From Haberlea rhodopensis (Eukaryota; Streptophyta; Magnoliopsida; Lamiales; Gesneriaceae): 64,000 bases of DNA. The stretch is taken from the NCBI GenBank assembly GCA_907163345.1, contig CAJQUN010000052.1:992001-1056000 (forward strand), in the 5' to 3' direction. Under the pieces are notes generated by a model. That model saw only the letters and a program-made list of their open reading frames with translations, ran no database searches and had not been told where the DNA came from. Numbering within the stretch: the first letter of the stretch is position 1; every line of letters begins with the position of its first letter. Both the position numbers and the translations under genes were made by a program. Below, piece by piece: positions 1 to 11,565 of this stretch.

Positions 1-540
1 TGTCATCCACGTTGCAGTACCTTAACCGCTGATCATTTACCACGTAAGTGCCTAGAATAGGATCACTTACCTTAAATGCTCATGAGCATAGACGGTGGTT
101 ACAATGAATGGTCCAACCCATGACGCCTTTCGCTTGCTTTGGAAAATGCGAGGTGGTGGCGCTTTATGCAACTGCACTGTCTCTCCCTTCATGAATGTCC
201 TTTTCTCCTTGAGCTTCTTAGCCTTTTTTGACTTGACCATGTCATGGCTCTTGCCTTCCTTAGGCTCTAGCTCAGACTCCACGTTCACCTCATTAGTACC
301 TTGCACCACATCAAGAAGCAAAGTGTCGTTAACTTTTAGATAATCATGCTCGTTGTGTGCGCGTGTTGAAGAATTGAACATATTGAATGTAACACGATCC
401 TCTCCTACACGGAGGATCAACTTCCATTCTTCAACATCAATGATGGCTCTTCCAGTAGCCAAGAATGGGTGTCCCAGGATCAATGGCATTCTCACATCCT
501 CCTCCATATCCAGCACTAGGAAATCCACTGAGAAGGTGAA
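1..540 (-). pseudogene. Retrotransposon protease end joined to integrase C-terminal tail
   Basis: On the minus strand the first ~50 residues (VDFLVLDMEED, then LILGHPFLATGRAIIDV) are the C-terminal part of a gypsy aspartic protease. After a lysine- and glutamate-rich linker the same frame reads WVGPFIVTTVY, the signature of the gypsy integrase C-terminal domain. A one-base frame change then gives VVNDQRLRY, matching the FKVNGQRLK tail common in Athila integrases. Reverse transcriptase, RNase H and the integrase core, normally about 2.5-3 kb, are missing between the two parts. The frame is separated from the upstream gag-protease frame by a stop at 541-543. Inference: an internal deletion derivative. 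Confidence 0.7.
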
Positions 541-2465
541 TTAATCTATCTTTACTGGCACATCTTCAATGATTCCTAGTGGGTAGGTGATAGACTTGTC
601 TGCCATTTGCAACACTACCCTCGTGGGATTCGGCTTTCCTAATCCAAGTCTCTGAAAAACAGACAAAGGCATCAAATTCACACTAGCACCCAAATCACAT
701 AATGATTTCATAGAAGAAATAGGCCCAACAGTGCAAGGAATAGAGAAGCTCCCTGGATCTTTTAATTTCGTGGCCGATTTCTTTTGCACCATAGCACTAC
801 ATTCCTCAGTCAAAAAGACGGTTTCGTGCTCTCCCAATTTCTGCTTCTTAGACAACATTTTCTTTAAGAATTTGGCATAATTAGGCATTTCTCGTAATGC
901 ATCAATAAATGGTATATCGATATGCAAATTTTTAAGCATGTCTAAAAATTTGGCAAAGTTTGAATCAATCTTCGCCCTATTAATTGCTGCAGGGAATGGG
1001 AGAGGAATGTGTACCTTTTCTTGTGGTGAGATCGGTCTAGTGGCTCCAATGGACTTACCTTTGTTGCACGGTTGCTCCTTCTCCTCTTGCTTCATTGAAA
1101 TCTTTTCCGTTTCCTTCTCGGCACCAAGTTCCTTTCCACTCCTCAAGGTCACGGCATTGGCTTGCTCCCTTGGATTCTTCTCGGTGTCACTCGGCAGAGT
1201 TCCTTGTGCTCTTTCGGCCAAGATGGTTGCCAATTGTCCGACTTGAGTTTCCAAATTCTTGATAGATGCATCCTGGTTACTCATCCTTGTCTCAGTAGAT
1301 GATATAAACTTGACAAGTAATTCCTACATGCTCGGCTTTGGTTGGTAAACCGGTTGTGGTTGGGGGTTCAAAACATTCTTTTGGTCGGACCAAGAGAAGT
1401 TTGGATGATTCCTCCACGGTTGGTTATAGTTGTTGGAGTAATAACTACCCTGTTGTGGCCTGTTTCCTACAAAGTTAGCATTTTCAGTAGATTGCACAAA
1501 AGGATTACCTGCCTGGCATTCCGTGCTCTGATGGTTGCCTCCACACAAATCACATATGACCACTTGAGCTTGCATCGCTGTCATGCTCAAGCCATCCATT
1601 TTCTTATTCAACGCCTCCAATTGAGCTTTTATTGCTGTTACCTCATCAACTTGGTGCAACCCAATCGGTCTTTTGGGCACATTCCTTTCGGACTGCCACT
1701 GGTAACTGTTGGATGTCATCTCTTCCAAGAGTGTGAAAGCTTCCTCAGGTGACTTTCTCATAATGGTACCTCCTGCTGCTGCATCAATCATGGATCTACT
1801 AGCAGAATATAAACCATTGTAAAATGTTTGTACCTGAAGCCAAATAGGAAGGCCATGATTTGGGCATCTTCGAAGTAGATCCTTGAAGCGCTCCCACGCT
1901 TCATATAGAGTCTCCGGATCATGTTGCACAAATGTGGTGATATCATTGTGCATCTTAGCTGTCTTGGAAGGGGGAATGTATTTTGATAAGAATGCTTGCG
2001 CCATTCCCTCCCAGGTAGTGATCCATCCTGCAGGCAATGAATTTAACCAACTCTTAGCTTTATCATTTAAAGAAAACGGAAAGAGACGTAACCTGATGGC
2101 GTCGTCAGTGACGCCATTGTGCTTGAATGTGTCGTATATCTCCAAAAAGTTGGAGATATGAGCATTAGGATCGTCAGTAGGCGATCCTCCGAATTGCACA
2201 GAATGTTGAATCATCTGAATTATGGCAGGCTGGATCTCGAAGTTATTAGCCTGAATCCTTGGTCTAGTGATGCTAGACGTGGTGCCTTGAAAGATGGTTG
2301 TGCATAGTCCATCATGGACCTTGTAATTGGCACTTCATCATTGTGTTGTTCACCATTCCCTCGATTATTCTCAGCCATCTCTCTAGTTTCTTTCCGAAGT
2401 CTTCTGCAAGTTCGCTCAATCTCTAAGTCAAGTGGCTCTAATATAGGTCTGTCACTTCGTAGCAT
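541..2465 (-). pseudogene. Athila-type gag-protease, interrupted by stop codons
   Basis: Three consecutive minus-strand frames (2465-2220, 2214-1324, 1284-541) form one gag-pro polyprotein separated only by stop codons near 2220 and 1324, with a last stop at 541-543. The middle part is a retrotransposon gag domain (DTFKHNGVTDDAIRLRLFPF; KSWLNSLPAGWITTW) followed by a Q/N-rich segment with a CDLCGGNHQSTEC zinc-knuckle-like motif. The last part holds the protease with CDLGASVNLMP, where DLGAS replaces DTGAS as is usual in Athila. The intact gag would bind element RNA into virus-like particles and the protease would mature it; this copy is not translatable as a whole. Confidence 0.85.
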
Positions 2466-2608
2466 GCACTACAAAGACAACTCCCTGCAAAATTCAACAC
2501 AACGAAGGAACAACAGTGGTGAAATCGTATAAACCGTAATAAAAGTAAAAATAAAAAAATATGGCTAAATTATAGTCAACTAATCTCCTATGATATTACT
2601 TAAACTAG

Positions 2609-2626
2609 TCCCCGACAACGGCGCCA
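2609..2626 (-). other. Primer-binding site, tRNA-Asp type
   Basis: Minus strand TGGCGCCGTTGTCGGGGA. It lies 6 bases inside the LTR edge at 2633 and begins minus-strand DNA synthesis in the gypsy element. One mismatch to the standard tRNA-Asp complement. Confidence 0.85.
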
Positions 2627-2632
2627 AAAACT

Positions 2633-4130
2633 TGATCGCTTTTATTTTAAACAGTTTTTTTCGAGTGTAGCGATTCTATACCGCAAGTACGCGGTGTCAA
2701 GTTTTAGTATAAGGGTTTAAAAGTAAGGAGTGTCGTACCCACAGGGACGAGTAGTAATTACCACGTTCGATTAGAATTTATATTTAACCTACGATTATGA
2801 AATGATTATCAAACTAAACTGACTTAAGCACAAAATTAACCTAACCACCAATGATGGATAATTGAAGAGAATTTATAAACGAATTATCAAGACGTCGGTT
2901 CACCCATGTAATCCCCCAAAAGTTGTCTATTAATTAAGATTCAATGTTCTATGTTCTAGGGTGACGAGTTTTCCTCTTTCATTCGTTATACCTTGGTCCG
3001 GTTATAACAAGTCTAGCATTAATCTACAATAAATCACTCCCGTGTCTTTATTGAATGATTAATACCGAAAAACGCTTTGTGAAAACTACTAGCCTTCGAT
3101 TTTGGTAAATCTATTGCTATCACACGTGTGCTAGATTTTACTTGGTCCGTCTCAACCTAAAACCCACGGCCTAATTTACTACGTCGTATCGTAATCTCCT
3201 ATGGTCAATTCAATTACGATTACCAATATCATGCAAAAGGTAGCTAATCTTTTACAAGCATTAAAAACATAAATTATGCGCAAAGATCATAGAAATTAAA
3301 TCAAAACCGTTAATTAACTCAAGGGTTCAAACATGGGATCCCCTATGTCTTGACAAATATTTTAGCCAACAACCATAATCAAATTATAATGTAAAAACAT
3401 GTCTTTAAACAAATTTAACATCACAATCTGAAATAAAAATAATCAAGTTCAGAAATACTAAGATAACGAGGATGTCGCTCCGTGCGTCTCTCCGTTTGCT
3501 CTTCAATGATTTGTGGTGGTGCTTTGGATGGAGGAGAGGCTGCTAGGTCTCAGTAAAAATTGGCAAAAGTCCTTCAAAATTCGTCCCTAGGTCTGATATA
3601 TAGGGCAACAATAATTGGGAAGGAGTCCCTCTTGAACCAAACATGGAAAGTCTTTAATTTTCCACAAACTCTTCGCGGCGATCGATCTTCGTTCTTCCGC
3701 GATCGATCTTCAATCTCTACTGGACGTGATAGTCAAAATAAAAAAATCCGCGATCGATCTTCGTTCCCTCGCGATCGATCGCGAGTCTTCACTGTATATT
3801 GGAGATCGATCGCGAGTTCTTACCGATCGATCGCCAATGTATTCTGTTCAACATCACTTTTTACAGCTCCGCGATCGATCGCGATGTTATTGCCGATCGA
3901 TCGCGAGCTGTATAAAAATTCATACTTCGAGATTTCAGTCCATTTTCTCACGTCTTCGCTCGGTTTGGTCCTTTTTCAACATTATTAGTTTATTTCCTCC
4001 CCTTTTATCCCCTTGGACCTAGATTCCTGAAATACACAAAAATATACCAAAAAGCGTAAAATCATCCAGGAATCAATACGAAAATCAATACAAAAACATA
4101 GCAAAATAAGTGTAAAATTCACACTTACCA
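2633..4130 (-). repeat. 5' LTR of the Athila-like element
   Basis: The block starts TG (2633) and ends CA (4130) in plus orientation, next to the primer-binding site. It holds the conserved Athila LTR stretch around 2680-2770 (ccgcaagta...cccacaggga). On the minus strand a TATA box (TATATAT, about 3595-3602) marks the likely promoter; upstream of it, at 3677-3912, sits a dense array of GATCGATC palindromes. Length about 1.5 kb, within the range for Athila LTRs. Confidence 0.8.
3677..3912. repeat. Array of eight GATCGATC palindromes in LTR
   Basis: Eight copies of GATCGATC occur in 236 bases, most inside a longer palindrome GCGATCGATCGC. Spacing is irregular, 13 to about 65 bases. The array lies some 75-310 bases upstream of the minus-strand TATA box of the LTR. 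The motif recurs in unrelated LTRs at 51565-51745, 53757-53905 and 56262-56292. Confidence 0.85.
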
Positions 4131-4140
4131 AAGGCGAAAG

Positions 4141-4473
4141 ATGAAGAAGCACAGAAGTCATCCATATGCCCAAAGAGGTGGTTCAAGAAGAAGTAGGTCT
4201 TCATGGAGACCTAGGAAGTTCTGGTCAAAACAGAAAGCCCGAAGCTACAGATCGGGGCAAAGATCAGGACCAACAAGAAGTAGAATCTCGTCGACATGTT
4301 CTAATCAAGCTAGTTCTAGCAGAGCACCAACGAAGAGGACTTTCAGACGCACACCTACTCGTGCAAATGAGAGTTTCAGAGATTGTAACTGCTGGACATG
4401 CGGAGCAAGATGACATATCTCTACAGATTGTCCGGAAAACCAAAGCCGAGGAGTAAGACAGTTTGATTTCTGA
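4141..4473 (+). pseudogene. Endogenous pararetrovirus (caulimovirid) coat-protein zinc-knuckle fragment, broken
   Basis: The plus strand encodes an Arg/Ser/Lys-rich segment of about 80 residues followed by a zinc knuckle of the spacing C-x-C-x2-C-x4-H-x4-C, the form typical of caulimovirid coat proteins rather than of LTR retrotransposons. A TGA at 4411-4413 replaces the residue just before the histidine, so the knuckle is cut in two; the frame then runs on to a TGA at 4471-4473. No movement protein, protease or polymerase was recognised around it. The fragment starts 10 bases from the LTR end, so the gypsy element may have inserted beside or into an older viral integration. Alternative: an unusual retrotransposon gag tail. 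Confidence 0.5.
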
Positions 4474-5153
4474 AGGAGTCGGATAACTGGCAGACTAACC
4501 TCGCCCGTGTGCTGAGGTTGGATGGTGAGGAGCCATCCGTAAAACAGTCTGGAGGCAGTAAGTTTTCGACTCGTGGAAGTTGCGATTCACCTCACCCGGT
4601 GCCGTTATGGTCAAAATGGTATATTTCAGTTTGCTACAATTTTATTGTAATACGGAAGCATGTTGGGCCTTTTATTGTTTTTTAACATGATCTTCAAATC
4701 GGGTTGTGAATTATAATTAGAAGAACGTTATATGAACTGTGAGTCCTTTACAAAAGTATGCTCTTGGGTTCACCCGAGATGACAGAAACTGAAGGATCTC
4801 ATGTTCATAAATGCTACTGTTTTATGAATAATAGGATAAAGAAGATGATAAATAGTATATAGAAGCTTATTTGTTCTTTAAACATTTTCTTAGGGTTAAA
4901 AATGCAATTTTATTAAGAGTTGGTTGGACCATGTGGACCACGTGGACCACTTGGACCACATGGACCACATGGGGGTTTTATAGTCATTTCAACCAAGAAT
5001 GAACCTAAGTGAACTAAGGCTTTTTAATTAGACTATGATGAATTAAGTTTCAGGAAAGGGTACCGGCCCGCGATTTTCCCATTAAAAAACTCTTAATTTC
5101 TTGAATTTTAGAAAAAGGGCTTTAGATAAATGGAAGTCATCAAATATATTGAT
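4474..5153. other. Non-coding spacer
   Basis: No gene seen. It holds a small 9-base tandem repeat (4925-4969, listed separately). Confidence 0.6.
4925..4969 (+). repeat. 9-bp tandem repeat, TGGACCAC-type, five units
   Basis: Five consecutive units of TGGACCA(T/C)(G/T/A), then a partial unit. TGGACCA and its overlap GTGGACCAC are near-palindromic. Confidence 0.9.
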
Positions 5154-5263
5154 CAGGTTGAATAGATAAGCCCAACCCAAAATTATATTAAGCCTCAATC
5201 AACTTGTTCAGGTTAAATAGTTAAGCCCAACCCAAAATTATATTAAGCCTCAATCCACTTTCT
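5154..5263 (+). repeat. 55-bp tandem duplication upstream of the DUF1664 gene
   Basis: Two adjacent units starting at 5154 and 5209 share the core aagcccaacccaaaattata and differ at a handful of positions. The block ends about 140 bases before the start codon of the DUF1664 gene and so lies in its likely promoter. Confidence 0.85.
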
Positions 5264-5404
5264 AGTTAATATCCCTAAAACCGAAAAGTGCCTCGCTTGC
5301 CACGTCACCGGGAAATCACCGAGTCCTTAAAAAAGGACAACTCTTAACACGTAACTCGAAAATAGGAAAATTTCCAGGGCTCGATTACTTCGGATCACTC
5401 CGCG

Positions 5405-8400
5405 ATGGCTATGCAGGCTGGAATAGGGATTTCGAGAATAATCTTCATTGTCGGAGCAGGTATCTTTAGATTGTGCGTGTTTATGTGTGAGCTGTTTCGT
5501 TAATTATTATTTTGATGTTCGAGTTTGATCCGACTTTTTGCGAGAGTTTTGCTTGCTTTTATTTGGTTCAATCAGGTTATACGGGAACGATACTGCTGAA
5601 GAATGGGAAATTATCTGATATATTGGGTGAGCTACAGGTACTTAATCTTTAATCTTTCCGCCGCCTTTTGGATTCGGAATTCAGCTTTATACAGTTAGAG
5701 ATTATTTGAAATTCATCTGTTCGTTTATTTTTATTGAGCTTAGTTTAAACTAGGAGCGTAATTTTGTAGTCGTGGAGTTTTATCGTCTTTACGTTGAAAA
5801 TTTATGTTTTTTTCTAATTTTTTTAAGACTACTAATTTATTTGTTTGGGGATTAGGAGGATCTGATTATGATAATTCTGGGTTTGTTGGTGGAGAATAAT
5901 TAAATGTTATCGTTTTTTGTTTTCTGATCTCTTCTATCAAGTCGGTATTAAATTTGACTTAATTTGTAGATAGTCGTACCAGTACCTAGCTTATGTTCTG
6001 TTTATAGTTGTTAATGAAAGGGAGACCTATTTTGAAAATGAGAATCAATAACGGTTATGTACTTTAATTCCCACGCCTTCTTCAAGAGATCTCGAGGTGT
6101 TCAATAAATGTTTTTATTGGGAGCATTTCACACGCACAATTTGATTAATCTCCTTTTCCTGGTAGCATCCTGTGCAATTGTATAGTTATTGAAGGATTAG
6201 AAAAACTATTTATTTGTGTATAAGATAGGCCTCGCATAGTCATTTATGATTCCTGGGATGCAAATTAGTGTCTATTAATTGATACAATGGTTATTTCATA
6301 TTTTCACTGTGTTAAATGTTGGTATGAAATGTCTTTTTTATGGTAAAGCTACCTTGAGTTGCAATCTGTTCACTGTGCATGTGTCTTGTTGTACCGTGCA
6401 ATTTGATGAGTTTTCCCTTAGTTGTTTTCAAAGTTCTTTTGGCTTGTATTTGGCAGAATCTTGTTAAGGGGCTGGAGAAATCAGGAGAATCAGAAGGGGA
6501 TTCTGATGTTATTTCCAGCCAGGTATATCATAAACTGATTAAAGATTACTCAAAACATTATTCTACTGTAGTTTTATTTTCTATTATCTTTAAATTTAAC
6601 GGATTTGCACGATTGGTCAACTCTTACGTCCTGATCTGGTCTGCTCCTGGATTTCCTTTTTGTGTAAAACAAAAAGAGAATTCTATCATTGTTACTTTGA
6701 TGCCACTCCCATTTTATTGTTCTGTGAGAAATTTTTTTGATGCTTTCTAGTGAGAGGGCTGGCTTTGGGGGTTGGGGATATCTCTCTGCCTGGTGTATAT
6801 TAGTAAATTGTGCAGTTTTCCTTTCTAGCCTTGTATGGTATAGAGTTACTCTTTCGTACTTTTTACTTGCGAATCTTTGTGGGATATCTTTTTTTATATG
6901 GTCTCATACCTGTGAACAAAAATATCGAACTTTAGCTGAAAATATTTCAAGTTTGATAAGTGTGAATGACTGCAACTGTAAACGTGGATAACTTGGTGAT
7001 GTTAAATCTTCAGCATTAATTTGTATATGCTTAATTCTTTTACAGGTTCGTAGGCTAGCCATGGAAGTTCGCCAATTGGCCTCATCTAGGCAGATTACTG
7101 TTCTAAATGGGAGCTCTGGACAAAGTTGGTTCCTCTTCTTTATGTGAGACCATTTAGGATTTATGGCTGTTTAAATAATTCCCTCCCTTATTCTTTTTTG
7201 CAGGTAACTTAACATCTCTAATAGTGCCAGCAGCTGCTTTGGGAGCTGTGGGTTATGGATACATGTGGTGGAAGGTAGAACCACATTTCATTATACTCAT
7301 TTTGTTGCCTTGGAGGTTTCACATTATTCTTATTTTATGCTGTTTTTATATAATTGGCTGAACCTTTTTCTTTTGTGTGCTGGACCTTTCGGATTCTCCT
7401 TTTGGTAGGGTCTTTCAATCTCAGACCTGATGTATGTAACCAAGCACAATATGGCAAATGCTGTTGCCAACTTGACAAAACATTTGGATAATGTGACGGA
7501 TGCCCTTGCAGTAAGTATCTGTTATTTCTTGATTATTCGATTATTTATCGTACTGATACTGATTGCGGAATTCATTAACTGATTGCGGAATTCATTAAGC
7601 AACTTTATTATCTTATTAATTTTTTTTATTTTATTTTAAAAACCTGAGTTACTATTCGCAGTTGTTTTGTAACTATTACCTTTTTCTTTTTTTTTTTTAA
7701 ATCTCACCATGTTTCAGTTTCTTTTAATTTGTAGCACTGAGCCTAAATACAACATATTGTAACAAAAGTTCATTGTTTCCGGTAAATTTGCTATGAATAA
7801 AGTTGCTTTTTATCAGATTGGGTTACTATGCTTTATTCTGGCAGAAGTCAATTTCAGAAATTGTGTAATGATTTCCTTTTTAAGATCCCAAAAGAAATTT
7901 TAGTTTTTTCCAATGAACCTCAGCAACGGAATATCCTTATTAAATTTGATTTTATATGGATAGTGGAACTTCTTAACAAATGGGATTTCCTTATATTATG
8001 ATTTTCATTTATGATCTTCCGATCAGGCGGCAAAAAGACACTTGACACAGAGAATCGAGAACTTGGATGGGAAACTGGACGAGCAAGTAGAAATTTCCAA
8101 ATTAATTAGGAATGAGGTATATATTTAGTGCGATAATTTTAGCTTTGCTATGTCGATCTCAAAGCTATATCCCTAAAATGTGATGTATGAGATATTTGTC
8201 ATTGGCTTCCATTGTAGATTGTCTCTGAAAGGTATGATTTATCTCGTTTTGGCCAACAATCTGAGTTATCGGCATCTCGGAGTAGCAAGCTTAAGAAAAT
8301 ATGTTTTGATTTGAACATCATTCATAATAATTGTTTTAAAAAAGTTAACTTGTGAAACAGGTTAACGATGTACGTGGTGATGTTTCTCAAATCGGGTTTG

Positions 8401-11165
8401 ATTTGGATGAATTGCAGAGGATGGTTTCTGGTTTGGTAGGTTATATTATCTTAATGGTATATATTTGCTTATAGGTTACTCTTCTTTTGTTAAATCATTT
8501 GGGAAGAAGTCATGAGATGGGGGTTCTGTATTTGGTATATTGTAGTTTCTTGTGAAGACTTATGCTCTTGAGTAAGTGCTAAATTTTAGAAGAAGCAATA
8601 TAAGTATGATGTTTTTGAAGTTGTGAATATTTCTGAAAATGGCTCAAGTAAACTACTCCTTCGAGGAGCAGGCCTATATCATTTGGATTTCTTGTATTCT
8701 ATGTGAACATGCACTGCTGTCTTTTAGGGCATTCTGTATGACATCTACAAAATGGGTATCATACTGAAATACAATAATATTTAATAATATGCATTGTCGG
8801 TATTTACTAAATCAAAGGTTTAAGTAATGCAAGGATCATAATATTATTTTAAGGTATAAAAAAACAATTTTTTGAACTGCTAAAAAATCCCTTCATCAAT
8901 TTCTTTTGTTTTATTGTTTTTCTACCTTCTCATTAGTCCCATCTCCTTTTGGAGCAACCACTGCCCTGAATTTCTTTTCTGCCCTTTTTTGTTTTTATCC
9001 TAGTCACTCTTTCAAACTTCTAGTTTTTCAACTTCCTGCTTTCTTTACGCACGAGTAGCTCCGTGGTATCTCAACCACCTCTCTACCGTTAGCTCATTAG
9101 CCCATTATTATCTTCTTTATCACCACCTTAGTGCCATTGTTGATTTCTTCACTTGTTGTCTTCAACAGTTTGTAAAAGAGTATGATAAGTCTATATTTTT
9201 TATTTGAACAATTGAGTAGTTCCAGATACTGGAAAAAGCTTGGTTTAAGATCCCTCTCGGGCTCTTCTTTTGGCTTATTTTAGCTTCATTGTTAAGAGTA
9301 GTGGTAGCTGTCAAATAAAACCATCCATTTCAAGTTTAAATTGTGCCCACAGCAATAACCTAAATTGCCAAGCAGTTACTTACAAGTCCCCTGTTCAATG
9401 GCATCCTGCTTTAGATTATGACAATGTTGAATTTAAATTGGCGTTTGATGATTATAAAAATATAACCTTTGTTGGTGAATATCTTGGGATCTTAATATTT
9501 TTTTGGAACAACTTGGGACCTTATATTTTAGGGATACTTCAGATGTGTCATTTGACTCATTGTATGTTCTTCGCTTATTTTAAATTAATCTCATGATTGT
9601 AAATAACTTTTGACTGCTTATTACAATCAGTATTGTTGGTTTCTGGATGATAAATATATCTTATATATTCCTTGTCTATCCCTTTTCTCATAGTAAAATT
9701 CTAAATTGCAGGATGGCAAGTTACTCTCATTAGAAGGCAAACAGGTGAACTAACTTTTACATTTTAAATTATATTAATTAAATGAATAAGCCTCCATTGC
9801 TTCATAATCTCTTCAACATTTTATTGTACAATAACTTTCTGAGTACAACATTAATTTCTCAAGACCTAGTAATGATGGTAAGTGTTTGATTGTTTATCAA
9901 TACATGGATAATAGGAACTTGCAAACACTGGGGTTATGTACCTGTGTAGCATTGTCAACGGAAGAAAGATGAAAATGCCGGATTTGCTTCAGGTTCGAAC
10001 TTGTTACTTCTCCTGTTTCTCTAATTTAGCTATGCAGTTGATTATATGTTCATATTGTATATCCTGGATTAAAATGGGCTAAAGTTATTGCTTTAGGAAA
10101 TAAATTGTTTTCTTTTTGCTAATGTATGTTTATTTTGAATTTTCCATTTTCACTGTTCATACATGCTACCATTTGAACATCTTTTCATTTTTTTTTGCAG
10201 GATCAGTTTAAAATTGCTGGAAACTCTGCACCAAGTCTGATGGTACCTCATCTATTTTCTATCGTCGCTTTCTAGCCACAATAAATTGGAAAGCAGAAAG
10301 GAAATGTAGCGAAAACTAACAAACAAATAATTCACTCCCATATTAATATGTTCATTCGAATTTTCTGCTTTCAAATATTGTATTTAAGTGAACATTTGCA
10401 TCTGCTTATGTGAAGGAGAACGGGAAAGGGAGACAATTTAAAGGATTATGTTGATTCTTAAATCTAACATGATGATTAGGGGCTGGCGAAATTTAATTCT
10501 GGGCGCGCCTCGGTGAAATTTTCATTTTCGAAAAAATTGTTGTTTTAATTTGAAATGCAAGGCCCACCACTTGATATTAATTGTACCATTCCTATTTCTC
10601 AATTCAATCGAATCTGGTATAAACTCTCTTCCCTTTCATGTACTCCTGACACTCATATAGGGTCTCAAGGAGATTGCAGATTCTCTAGCTTCTGGAAATA
10701 ATTTGTTGACTGACGGAAATGTGCGAGAGGATTCTGATAAGATGCCTCGAACGGTTTTAAGGTATTATTTTAAGTTTTTAAAGTTATTATATTAGGCATT
10801 TCAGTGGCAACGGGCATAGTTGAAGAGAGTTAAATAAATTTTCAGATTGCAATTGAAGTGCTTATTCTATTACAGACTTACAGTCAAATACATAGACTAA
10901 ATTTACTGGTGTAAGTATTCATGGATTTGAGAAGATTTGTTGGAGAAATGGAATCGAATATAAGATTAGGATCTGAAATAATTGGTAAGCTTGTTGAAAT
11001 TCATCAAATAAAATTGGTGGGGATTTGAAGTAGTTTAGATTAGAAACTAAACGAAAATGGAATTAGGGAATTTATGTCTCATCTAAAGTCGAGTTAAACT
11101 TTATATATTTCCGTACAGTTCTTGTAACTCTTCTTCCATGCAGGACTACTTCCAGCAAGTGCTGA
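5405..11165 (+). CDS. DUF1664 family protein (plant membrane/coiled-coil protein), 13 exons
   Basis: Exons: 5405-5459, 5576-5637, 6457-6522, 7046-7124, 7204-7274, 7409-7510, 8027-8116, 8361-8435, 9712-9744, 9915-9992, 10201-10242, 10661-10761, 11144-11165. All introns are GT-AG and the joined frame (876 bases, 291 aa) has no stop until TGA at 11163. The protein begins MAMQAGIGISRIIFIVGAG, a short hydrophobic N-terminus, followed by a glycine-rich turn. A second hydrophobic segment (about residues 92-108, SLIVPAAALGAVGYGYMWW) precedes a helical, heptad-like region (about 112-200) suited to a coiled coil; the C-terminal third is polar. This is the layout of plant DUF1664 proteins, sometimes mislabelled as bZIP factors; their biochemical role is not established. 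The start ATG is the first in the exon and matches the family N-terminus. The longest intron is 8436-9711. Confidence 0.9.
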
Positions 11166-11565
11166 TTGTCTCCCTTTTCTCCTTTGGTGGTCTTGTCGAA
11201 GAAGTTGGTGTCCGTGTGCAACTTCACTTGATTTGTCTTAAATCCATGAGTCTGTTTTATTTGACCCCCGGAAATTTAAAACGGTGAACTTGTTAAAACT
11301 CATGGGCTACATAACATTGACGTGTTGGTTGAGTTTTGTTTCTGCCAATAACTTGTATAGATGCTTGCCTATAATTTCCATGATACTCTTTATCTTAAGC
11401 TAAGATTATTGCTGACTAGATACCAAGTCAGATAAATCAAGAATAAGTTGATTGTGGATTTTACATGTTTACGTTTTTAGGCTCGTTTTTTAAATGAATT
11501 ATGTTAATTGACAACATATAGCATGCTAAAGTGTTTATTTTGAGGTTGTCTTCCTTAATTATTAA
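11166..11565. other. 3' flank of the DUF1664 gene
   Basis: Probably includes its 3' UTR. No further gene or clear repeat seen. Confidence 0.5.

Larger units (their letters stand above)
1..4130 (-). mobile_element. Athila-like Ty3/gypsy retrotransposon, 5' part, antisense, cut by window edge
   Basis: Read on the minus strand the order is 5' LTR (4130-2633), primer-binding site (2626-2609), gag, aspartic protease, then an integrase-tail-like stretch running off the left edge. The primer site TGGCGCCGTTGTCGGGGA differs by one base from the tRNA-Asp complement used by Athila-lineage elements. The protease carries the DLGAS form of the active site, also an Athila trait. The coding part is broken by several stops and lacks reverse transcriptase, RNase H and the integrase core, so this is a defective copy. 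The other LTR lies outside the window, so target-site duplications could not be tested. Confidence 0.85.
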
